Below, piece after piece: positions 56,051 to 64,000 of a DNA stretch of 64,000 bases (its first letter is position 1; every line of letters begins with the position of its first letter). A program made the translations under genes and the position numbers. The DNA is taken from NCBI GenBank assembly GCA_029204225.1, contig CM055110.1, positions 48,150,921-48,214,920 on the forward strand, in the 5' to 3' direction. Under the pieces are notes generated by a model. That model had not been told where the DNA came from, did not search any database, and worked only from the letters and a program-made list of their open reading frames with translations. The stretch comes from Diphasiastrum complanatum (taxonomy: Eukaryota > Streptophyta > Lycopodiopsida > Lycopodiales > Lycopodiaceae).

Positions 56051-57522
56051 CCATTTCTGACACTCCATCTTGAACCTTGCAGCTTTGCACGTTTAATCCA
56101 ATCGCCTTTTTTTGCTTTGCGAAGAGTGGCTTGTCGAGCGGCTTCGTGAGCAGATCTGCAATCATGTCTTGTATGCTGCACATCCAAACACACGTACATA
56201 TGATAGATCAGGCTTTCTACTTGTCCACATCTCGTACGGTGTCTTATTTTCCAGCGCTGTCGTTGTTGATCTGTTCTGCAGGTGTACTGCTGCAGCTATT
56301 GCCTCAGCCCAAAATTGACTTGGCAATCGAGCCTGTGCCATCATGCATCTGGCTCCTTCGACTAGCGTCCTGTTTCTTCTTTTCGCGACACCATTATATT
56401 CTGGTGTGTACGTAGGAGTGAACTGATGCTCGATCCCTTGTTCTTGGCAAAATTTTGAAAATTCTTTGCTCTTGTACTCACCTCCATTGTCAGATCTGAT
56501 GATCTGAATCTTCTTTGAGGTGTGTCGCTCTGCAAATGCCACGAACTTCTTGAAGGAATCAAACACTTCAGATTTCTTCTTTAGGTAGTAGATCGTAATC
56601 ATCCAGCTGTAATCATCTATGAACGTCAGGAAATACCTCGATTTTGAGAGCAAATCTATTTTCATCGGTCCATAGACATCTGAGTGGACGAGCTCAAGAG
56701 CTTCTTTGGTTCTTCTTCCCTCATGTGTGAATGGATTCCGATGTTGTTTGCCTTTTTGACAGGCTTCGCAAAACTCAGTATCAGGTCTTGATATCTTTAG
56801 ACCTGTGACTGTGTCTTTCTTACACATGTCATACATGCTCCTCATGTTCAGATGATACACTCTCCTATGCCAGAGCTGATCTTCATTTTCTGATGCATTT
56901 AATATGCAATCAGAACTGTTGATTATCTTGGCTTGGTAGAGGTTTCCTTCTCTGCATCCAACCGTCAGCAATTTGTTTGTAGTTTTCTTGATCATGCGGC
57001 ATGTATTGCCATCGAACAAAACTCGAATTCCAAGATCTGCCATCTTGGAGACGAATAGCAGATCTTTTCTCAGTGAAGGCACGTAGAGTGCTCCTGGCAG
57101 CTCTGCTTGACCTGACAATCTTCGAGCTGTAGAGTCCCAATGCCTTTGACATCGTGTCTGCTCCCATCACCTAGAATCACTGCTCTGTTATTTTCGAGCT
57201 CTCTGAAGTCGATCAAGATTTTCTTGTTGCAGGTGATGTGTGATGTTGCTCCTGAATCAATGACTACATCGTAGTCTTGTTCAGTGTAGCTCGTTGAAGC
57301 GTCATCAAGTATTGTGAAGGCTTCATCACCTCTATCTGCATCTTTGGATGACTCTGCAACATTTGCTTTCTCAGCCTTGTTCTTTCTTTTTGGGTTGAAT
57401 CTGCAATCGTATGCAGAGTGCCCCTTCTTCTTGCAGTGCATGCAAGATATTGCTGGATTGAACCAGCATTTGTTGGCTGTATGGCCTGGTTTGTGACAGT
57501 GATCACAGGAAGAAGTTGTCAC
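56050..57522 (-). pseudogene. copia nucleocapsid-protease-integrase joined to RNase H tail
   Basis: Minus strand: two zinc knuckles at 57505-57410 (CDHCHKPGHTANKC, CMHCKKKGHSAYDC); protease near 57265 (YDVVIDSGATSHITCNKK, active site present); GAG-pre-integrase and the integrase core at 57118-56162 (LWHRRVYHLNMRSMYDM, ELVHSDVYGPMKIDLLSKSR, IRSDNGGEYKSKEF, YTPEYNGVAKRRNRTLVEGA). After FGCAAYKT at about 56165 the sequence passes at once to the C-terminal end of copia RNase H (DMIADLLTKPLDKPLFAKQK at about 56175-56100). The whole RT and most of RNase H are therefore deleted. A frame change near 57100. Confidence 0.87.
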
Positions 57523-57559
57523 GTTCTAGTATCTCACACAGACTGCGGATAGTGATGGG

Positions 57560-57840
57560 TCAGTTTCGGGTTTCCTCTCACCAGCTAGCCATTGAGACTG
57601 GCTAATATAGTGGCACCCCGAGAGATGCTCAAATTTGTAGTATGTGTGATACACACGATTTAGAGGATGAGTTTCATTTTCTATTTAGATGCCTAGCCTA
57701 CTATGAGATCCGAGGGAGATTTGCATGTTTCGAGATCATCCATTCACACTCTCTACCTTGATTTCGTATGAGGACCCCAGATGTGTTGCACTGATGATCC
57801 GAGAGATGTCAGACCTTGCGTATGGCGAGGCTAGACGTTG
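57560..57840 (+). pseudogene. LINE ORF2 C-terminal fragment
   Basis: The plus strand reads FRVSSHQLAIETG, a stop, SGTPRDAQICSMCDTHDLED then EFHFLFRCLAYYEIRGRF. The C-x2-C ... H ... C arrangement with ED-FHFLF-C is the zinc-binding tail that follows RT in many plant LINEs. 57841-58307 would be the 3' UTR, with AATAAAGA at 58290. It ends in the (TC)n tract. Confidence 0.75.
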
Positions 57841-58304
57841 ACACCTCCCCCTTGATACAGCTGAGCATACAGGAGTGTTTATCCCGTCGGAGACAGAGAC
57901 AGGAGAGTATTGATTCTGATGGAGAGGCTAAGATTCCGGATTCTTTCATGCATAGACGGCAGAGACTGTAGACGACCAGAGAGACAGCCAGCCCACAGGC
58001 CACAGCCTACAACTTCACGGCAGCAGAGGCAACACTGACCATACAATCAGAGACAGAGATCCGTAGTTCGCTCAATGACAGTGTCACAACATACTATACA
58101 TCATTATTTTACAAGCAGAGAGACATCTATTGTACCATGATGATAGACTCTCCTTGTGCCAGTCACTATTTCCTGTTTTTCTGTAGTCTTGTTTATTTTA
58201 GGTGGTAGAGCTTTGATGCTCTCACCGTGCATACTTGACATGTACCTACTTATTAGTCCTATGTACCTTAGGGTATTTCATGGACATTAATAAAGATCTT
58301 TCTT

Positions 58305-58307
<3 letters not shown>

Positions 58308-58362
<55 letters not shown>
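58308..58362. repeat. (CT)n microsatellite
   Basis: About 55 bp of pure CT dinucleotides following TTTCTTTCTT, at the apparent 3' end of the LINE fragment. Confidence 0.95.
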
Positions 58363-58365
<3 letters not shown>

Positions 58366-58480
58366 AGCGCGGATTTCCGGGGGCGGATTTCTAAGGGCGC
58401 GGATTTCTGATGGTTTCTGAGGGCGAATTTCTGAGGGTGCGGAATTCTGATGGAGCGGATTCTCAAAGCCTCATCCCGCT
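58363..58480. repeat. short degenerate repeats of GCGGATTTCTGAGGG type
   Basis: Five to six imperfect copies of a 15-20-bp unit (GCGGATTTCCGGGG, GCGGATTTCTAAGGG, GCGGATTTCTGATGG, GCGAATTTCTGAGGG, GCGGAATTCTGATGG). 58481-58950 holds no recognisable gene. Confidence 0.7.
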
Positions 58481-58959
58481 GATTTCTCAGCGCATTTCTC
58501 AGACTTCTAGCACCCAAATCTGCCTCTCAAGCCAACGTTTCTAGCAGCCAGATTGACGCCCAGTTTGCCTGCAGCTTTAGGACTAATCTTACCTCTCTTA
58601 TTAGAGATTTCCAGCGCTCCAATCTATCTGAAAATTCCAGTTGAAATGCCACATTTTCGAAAGCCTAAATTACTAGCGCATTTTTTAAGGTGGTTTCTAG
58701 CACACTTGAAGGTGATTTCCAGCGCATTAACTACTGGTCTTTTAGCTCTCAGAACCAGCCAATCAGCGCATTCTTTGAGGAAGGCAATGTGTTGAACCAC
58801 TGACCCTCTCTATGACAATGTAGAATGCAACAGTAAGCAGAACCAAAAACCTCATCTCTTTCTCACAGAGTGCTCAAAGTGCTCACTCCTCTCTCTATCC
58901 ACTATGGAACCAGCTACACCCCACCTTGAAAGCCAAGCTGAAAGGGACTTTTATTTTTA

Positions 58960-59712
58960 TGGATGATGATTTAAGTCATACGCAATGGCTAGCAAGGAAA
59001 AAAATCATACAAGAAGCTAAGGAGAAAGGGCAACGGGTGGTGTTTATTGACAACAAGCCACGATACTGTGAACGCTCACTATAGGGAATCGGGGCTCCCG
59101 GGCATGGGAGCAGCCCGAGATCCCCTATGACGCTTCGTATTGGATTCTAGAATTGTAAGGGCTTCCTCTCTTCCTCTTCTGCAGGTGACCTGCAGTCCTA
59201 TCTTGCTTGTACAGATATTTTACTTCTAGCAGAGACTCATGAGTCTCAATTCCGTCCTCTTCCTATGGTGACAGATTTCTCTTGGCACTCAGTATTTAGA
59301 CCATTCCTACGGGGGAAGACCTCCAGAGGCTCAGGTGGAGTGGCATGCTTATACAGGGACCATTATAGTCCTACTCTTAAGATGGTTAAGAAAGATCCGT
59401 ACGCACGTTTTATATGGTTACAACTAGTTGGGCATTCCTTAGGCTTGGCTAGAGATATCTTCCTGGCAGTATGTTATATTGCTCCTCAGACTTCGACATT
59501 TGCAGATTATGGTGGGGACCCTTTTCAGGTTTTGTCAGAGGATATTTCCATCTTTTCTCCCCAGGCATATGTACTTTTGGCAGGTGACTTTAACGCACGC
59601 ACGGCCACCAGACAGACGGAATTTCATGCGGTGATGGATTACCTCCAGCTTCATGCTTTAGATACAGGTCTTGAGCGGACTTCTCATGATGAGGCTACCC
59701 CTTCTACTACAT
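58960..59712 (+). pseudogene. LINE ORF2 endonuclease, 3'-truncated
   Basis: The plus strand from about 59127 reads TLRIGF, a stop, NCKGFLSS, then ILLLAETHESQFRPLP (59218-59265) and an open frame at 59265-59715: SGGVACLYRDHYSPTL, RDIFLAVCYIAPQTSTF and YVLLAGDFNARTA. The LLAETHE, GGVA and GDFNAR motifs are the metal- and substrate-binding motifs of AP-like LINE endonucleases. An N-terminal stretch at 58962-59060 (DDLSHTQWLARKK) may belong to it. At about 59715 unrelated A/T-rich sequence begins. RT is absent. Confidence 0.85.
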
Positions 59713-59715
59713 CAA

Positions 59716-60391
59716 AACTAGTGTTTTTTTGCATAAATGAAGTGTTTGAAGTTCTGTTTTTCAGACCTGTAAATCTGAAAATCAGATCTGAAAAGAGAGG
59801 TTTTCATCCAAACTTCATTAGTTACACCTCCTAGTTTCATGAAAATGGCAATGTAAGAAGGGAATGGTAGCGTAATTTTGTGCATAAAACAAGTTTTGAA
59901 GTTCTGTTTTTTGTCATTTTGAAGTTCTGATTTTCAGATCTGTAAATCTGAAAATCAGATCTGAAAATTAAAGTTTTCATAGAGCTTCATTAGTTTTCCA
60001 TTTCTAGACACTAGTTTCATGGATTTGGAGATCTAGAATAGTGAGAAATGTGAAAATTTTGGTTTCTTTTGAAATGACAAACGGAAATGGAATTGGAATG
60101 AGAACTTTATGTAAACATTAGCTTGGATTAGTTAATTGAAGTTTACATAAAGATTTGGTTTTCATTTTTGCTTTGGATTAAGGCAAATGTAGCTTGTTGT
60201 TGTTTTTCTCTTAAGCTTGGATTGAGCTTGCAAATAGTGAGCTTGGATTGAGCTTACAAACAATAAGATTGAATGAGTAGAAGTAAATGCTTTTTATCTG
60301 CATTGAATGTAAGAATTGAAGCATTTATATTATTCTAATTTGAGCACTTGTTGTTGTATTTGCATAATAGAAAAACACACAAGCAACTCCA
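59716..60391. repeat. tandemly duplicated A/T-rich unit with hairpin; gypsy leader/LTR
   Basis: A unit built on GAAGTTCTG..TTTTCAGA.CTGTAAATCTG occurs at about 59749-59860 and again at 59920-60030. The second contains a perfect 13-bp stem CTGATTTTCAGAT/ATCTGAAAATCAG around the loop CTGTAA (59927-59958). By position this is the LTR/leader of the gypsy whose gag starts at 60392; no PBS was recognised. Confidence 0.6.
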
Positions 60392-61265
60392 ATGGATCAA
60401 ACCAATGAAAACTCAACATTTGATCTATCAAGCCCATTTAATGTGGCACAAGCTCTTGAACTTTTATACCAACAAATTCAAGCCACTAATAAGCAGCTTC
60501 TTGAAACTAAACAAAGAAACCAAGACTTAGAGTCTAGGTTAGCCAATCAGAAGAAGCATGTAATTCCACCTCTCGTAAAAGTGTTTAAGGGGGAGAAGAA
60601 AGATAGGAACTTACAACTGGTAAGTTCTTGGCTAAATGTTTGGAACAAATACTTTGCCATGAACCAATTCCCTGAATATGAAAAGTTATCCACTGTCACC
60701 ATGTTCCTTGAAGTAAGAGCCTTAGTTTGGTGGGATGACTTAGTTGCAAAGGGCAATCAACCTTGTACATGGGACGATTTTTGCAAGCTTTTTAGGGATT
60801 ATTTTTTACCACTTTTAGATGACTTTGAACACTTGCAAAGGTTGAGTCATTCAACCATGAATAAAGGTTTGGAACACTTTATTCAAGATTTTCATGAGTA
60901 TCTGAATCCACTTTATAGTGACATTCGGCCTAAGGTACAAATGTTAATGTTCATTGATGGGTTACCAAAAGATTATCAAGTGGATATTCGTAGAAACCAT
61001 CCGAAAACCCTAGAAGATGCTATTAGGGCTGCAAAATACTTTGATGACACACCTAAGCCACCTAGGGGTCAACAGCCTAATGAGTTTTCAATTTTAGAGG
61101 AAGGATAGGGAAGCTGTTAGTGAAACACATCCCAATTCCAACAATCCTAAGAAAACCAAGAAAAACTTTAAAAATCATCAAGGTGGCATTGATAAAGTTG
61201 AAGCTCGTAAGAAAAACATGTGCTTCAAGTGCAATGGCGAGGGTCATCTTGCATGTGATTGCGTC
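60392..61265 (+). pseudogene. gypsy gag with zinc knuckle
   Basis: ATG 60392 opens 238 codons. It begins with a coiled-coil-like Gln/Leu-rich N-terminus (ALELLYQQIQATNKQLLETK), then the capsid core (LVSSWLNVWNKYFAMNQF, ALVWWDDLVAKGNQPCTW, FCKLFRDYFLP, HFIQDFHEYLNPL), ending at 61106. After a frame change the knuckle CFKCNGEGHLACDC is at 61219-61260. The gene is nearly intact apart from that shift. No protease follows; the sequence runs from the knuckle region into RT within about 100 bp. Confidence 0.88.
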
Positions 61266-61341
61266 AAAAAACAAGCTTCAACCTCAGGTAATCTATCTCG
61301 AAGTAATAAGATGGATGTATTTTTCCTTAGTTCTCTAGTCT

Positions 61342-62010
61342 TTGGACCTAATGACCTTAATTGCATTAAAAGTAAAGAAATTGAACAAGGTAACCGTTAA
61401 GAATAGATATCCATTGTCGCGGATGGATGACCTAATAGATTATCTTGGTGGTGCTGGGTACTTTACCAAGATAGATCTAAGATTGGGCTACCATCAGATA
61501 CGCATTAAGGCAGAAGATATACCAAAAACCGGGTTTCGAACTCGCTTTGGTCACTACGAATTTTTGGGGTTGCCTTTGGGTTTGACCAATGCACCGGCAA
61601 CTTTCCAATAGATGATGAATGATTTGTTCAGGCCATATTTGGGAAGATTCGTAATGGTATTCTTAGATAATATCCTAGTGTTCAGTAAGACTTTGGCGGA
61701 ACATAAAGAGCATCTTAGGATTGTCTTGGACATCTTAAGAAGGGAAAAGCTCTTTGCGAAAGAGTTTAAGTGTGACATTTTTGCTAAGGAATTGTCCTAC
61801 TTGGGGCATAAGATTTCCAAACGGGGAGTGGAGATTGAGGCCGATCGTATCCAAAGGGTTATTGATTGGCCTATTCTCACCACAGTTCGGGAAAACAAGT
61901 CTTTCTTGGGGTTTGTAGGATTTTTCCGTTGGCAACAAGTACTTTCGGGGGTCGATTCAGGTTTGCAAGATTCCTCGAATCATGGAAAGACTGAAATGGA
62001 TTTTCTAATT
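61342..62010 (+). pseudogene. gypsy reverse transcriptase, N- and C-terminally deleted
   Basis: Starts within RT ([20 protein letters not shown]), then [37 protein letters not shown], a stop at 61610 in place of Gln, and RFVMVFLDNILVFSKTLAEH. The catalytic pair reads L-D-N, with the second aspartate replaced by asparagine (near 61665-61676). After the thumb (SYLGHKISKRGVEIEADRI) the frame degenerates at about 61930, and RNase H is missing before integrase begins at 62030. Confidence 0.87.
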
Positions 62011-63350
62011 TGAAACAAGATTTTGTTTCGTAAAGGAAAGGTGTGTGTATCGGAGAATGACACTGTAAGGGCCCAAATCTTGCATGAGTGTCATGATAGT
62101 CCATGTGCAAGACATCCGGGTATACAAAGAACACTTGACTTAGTTCAAAGGCAATTTTGGTGGCCTAAGATGAAAAGTCAGGTTGAGGCCTATGGACTTA
62201 AATGTACTAAGTGCCAGTTAAATAAAGCAGAGAGGCTAAAAGCTAGTGGCCTATTACATCCTTTAGATATTCCTACCTGAAAGTGGGAAAGTATATCTAT
62301 GGATTTTGTGGGCGGGCTTCCACGTACAGGGAAGGGCCACGATTCGGTTTGGGTCATTGTTGACAGACTTACGAAGTTTGCTCAATTTATCCCAACGAAA
62401 ACTACTGTTAAAGCTTCAGAACTAGCTCAACTGTTTGTTGAGAAGCTTTTTCGACTGTACGGGCTGCCTTGCGATATTGTCAGTGACCGTGACCCAAAAT
62501 TCACTGGGAATTTTTGGCAAGCAGTATTTGAAAAGTTAGAAACAACTTTAAGTATGAGTTCTACAGATCATCGGACGGTCAAACGGAAAGGACCAATCAG
62601 ACGATGGAGGATATGCTTTGAGCATATGTGGACCATCGGCAGTTTGATTGGGAACAATACCTTGCATTGGTGGAATTTGCATATAACAGTGCAAAACATT
62701 CAGCGACCGGATTCAGCCCTTTCATGCTTATGTATGGTTTTCAACCTCAATCACCAATTAGTGTAGGCATGAAAAACCTACGGTGCAAGCCGCAACTGAT
62801 TTTCTTGCGGATATGCAAGAAATGTTACAGCTGGCTAAAGATAGCATAAGAAGTTCCCAAGACAGGGCAAGGCACTATGCTGATCTATCTCCGAAGCACA
62901 AGGTATTCATGGTCAACGACTGGGTGTTTTTGAGAGTCCCTAGTCACTCTAGGGGCTTGAAAACTATTAAGTGTGCAAAGTTGGCAGCTAGGTATTGCGG
63001 TCCTTTTAAGGTTATCCAAGTGATAAACAAAGTCGCGTACAAACTAGACCTTCCAGCTAACGTTGGAATTCATCATGTTTTCCACGTTAGTAAGTTGAAA
63101 CCCTCATTGGGGGTTGGGGAGACCCTCGTCCCTGTGGAAGATCTAGTGGAACTTCTTTGTGATGAGTCTGTGAGTGGACCACCTGAACCCGAGGCGATTG
63201 TTAATAGCCAGCAGAGGACTCTACGGAGTAGAGTGCTTTGGGAATTTTTAGTCAGCTGGAGGGGCAAATCAAAAGAGGAGGATACCTGGGAAAAGGAGGC
63301 TGATCTCCAGAAGAATTTTCCAAATTTTTCTCCACAAGGAAAAATTTAAG
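62011..63350 (+). pseudogene. gypsy integrase with chromodomain
   Basis: Zinc finger at about 62083-62230 (HECHDSPCARHPGIQRTLDL ... CTKCQLNKAERL). The core is at 62299-62570 (SISMDFVGGLPRTGKGHDSV, DRLTKFAQFIPT, VSDRDPKFTGNFWQAVFEKL), a shift near 62570 and continuation at 62628-62760 (YLALVEFAYNSAKHSATGF, FSPFMLMYGFQ). The C-terminal domain is at 62783-63349 (RVPSHSRGLKTIKCAKLAAR, YCGPFKVIQVINKVAYKLDL), ending with a chromodomain (WEFLVSWRGKSKEEDTWEKE). Stops at 62278 and 62766. The last 188 codons are intact. Confidence 0.9.
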
Positions 63351-64000
63351 TTTAGGGGAAAGAGTTATGATTAAAATCTTAGGTGTTGAATCAATGAAGC
63401 ATAAAAGACAGCAATAGACTAAAGCCCTACAAGCAATAGACAAGACAATAGGTTCTCCCACGAAGAGCCCAAGCAATACCAATCAATAATATGAAAAATG
63501 AGTGTACAAATGCCCCTATAAATACCCTACCAATGAACCCTAAAATAGGAATTCAAAAGTAAAGGGAGGCAAAATGTGGAGGGAAAATAGTGCGCCCTCC
63601 TACGGGCCCCCATTCCACATATAACCATATAATAAGGGCCCAAGGCCAGTCAATGACATAAAAAAGGACCCAGTGCGGGTCATAAGCATATAAAAAGGCT
63701 TTGGGGCCTGTACATGACTAATATAAAATGCGTAACCAGAAATATACCTAACCAACAGTAAATGTAAAGAGGCCTGCGGAATATATGCAGAGTAGCCTAG
63801 TAAGCCTGTATCCTGTAGTCCGTAACTCTCCCTGGCCATAAAGAACATTGCCCCCAATGTAGACAAAATAAGATAAGAACCAGTGCCAGAGAAAAATACT
63901 GCATCAAGATATCCCATCTGAGAAAGGAACATCAAGAGAAGCCGGAGCATCCCGAGAAGCAATGGTAGTTGCAAGTGATCGAGCCTAATCAGCCAGGATA
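63351..64000 (+). other. polypurine tract and putative 3' LTR, running off the window
   Basis: A purine tract AGGGGAAAGAG at 63353-63364 follows the gypsy stop codon, so the 3' LTR should begin at about 63367 (TGATTAAAATC). A minus-strand open frame at 63600-63974 (124 hydrophobic codons) has no recognisable homology and is most likely a chance frame in the LTR. Confidence 0.4.

Noticed and set aside
63600-63974. 124-codon hydrophobic minus-strand frame that could be a membrane protein
   Set aside because: No family resemblance. It lies just beyond a polypurine tract where a 3' LTR is expected, and the hydrophobicity follows from T-rich composition.

Overview
This window looks like a stretch of a large, repeat-rich land-plant nuclear genome. 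It holds part of one host gene among layers of decayed LTR retrotransposons and LINEs. Both Ty1/copia and Ty3/gypsy (chromodomain-bearing and Tat/Athila-like) elements are present, many primed by the plant initiator-Met tRNA site TGGTATCAGAGC. LINE ORF2 fragments, a hAT-type transposase remnant, a possible CACTA fragment and several simple-sequence arrays complete the repeats. The host gene is recognisable but clearly diverged from angiosperm versions, and its introns reach 9 kb and more. That fits a non-angiosperm with a giant genome; a fern is my guess, a gymnosperm is possible, and the sequence does not settle it.

Layout, 1-30 kb: mostly minus-strand gypsy and copia remnants. They are gypsy gag (240-1621), copia gag with its 5' LTR (3953-5782), a plus-strand copia gag (6428-7120), a second gypsy gag (9804-10895), a 17-copy minisatellite (11384-11801) and a copia gag/protease fossil (12874-13560). 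A minus-strand gypsy (13670-16213 continuing at 21779-22250) is split by the best-preserved element of the window. That element (16219-21773) has two 647-bp LTRs that read as identical, the target duplication ATCAT, PBS and PPT, and one long ORF of 1024-1046 codons with a copia-type Gag and zinc knuckle but no protease, integrase, reverse transcriptase or RNase H: a young non-autonomous element of the TR-GAG kind. Next come a second gypsy pol fragment, a copia gag, a Tat/Athila-like integrase and a minus-strand copia gag-protease-integrase (27633-29587).

30-45 kb: five plus-strand exons (31596-31665, 31759-31850, 35237-35372, 44502-44558, 44998-45234) join in phase and resemble the N-terminal armadillo-like region of plant SPIRRIG/BCHC-type BEACH-WD40 proteins. 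Their introns carry a decayed gypsy RNase H/integrase, a long inverted repeat, a hAT fragment split by a gypsy element, and a gypsy element with a full 5' LTR and a truncated 3' LTR (38938-43280). The gene must continue to the right, so 45.2-64 kb is probably one very long intron.

45-64 kb: a copia RT/RNase H with an intact 321-codon frame joined to a LINE ORF2 (minus), a gypsy with 5' LTR (50973-55425), a copia with an internal RT deletion (minus, 55430-57522), two plus-strand LINE pieces (57560-57840; 58960-59712) and a chromodomain gypsy (60392-63350). Apart from the 16-22 kb element and the five host exons, almost nothing looks functional. The recurrent theme is nested insertion and internal deletion.
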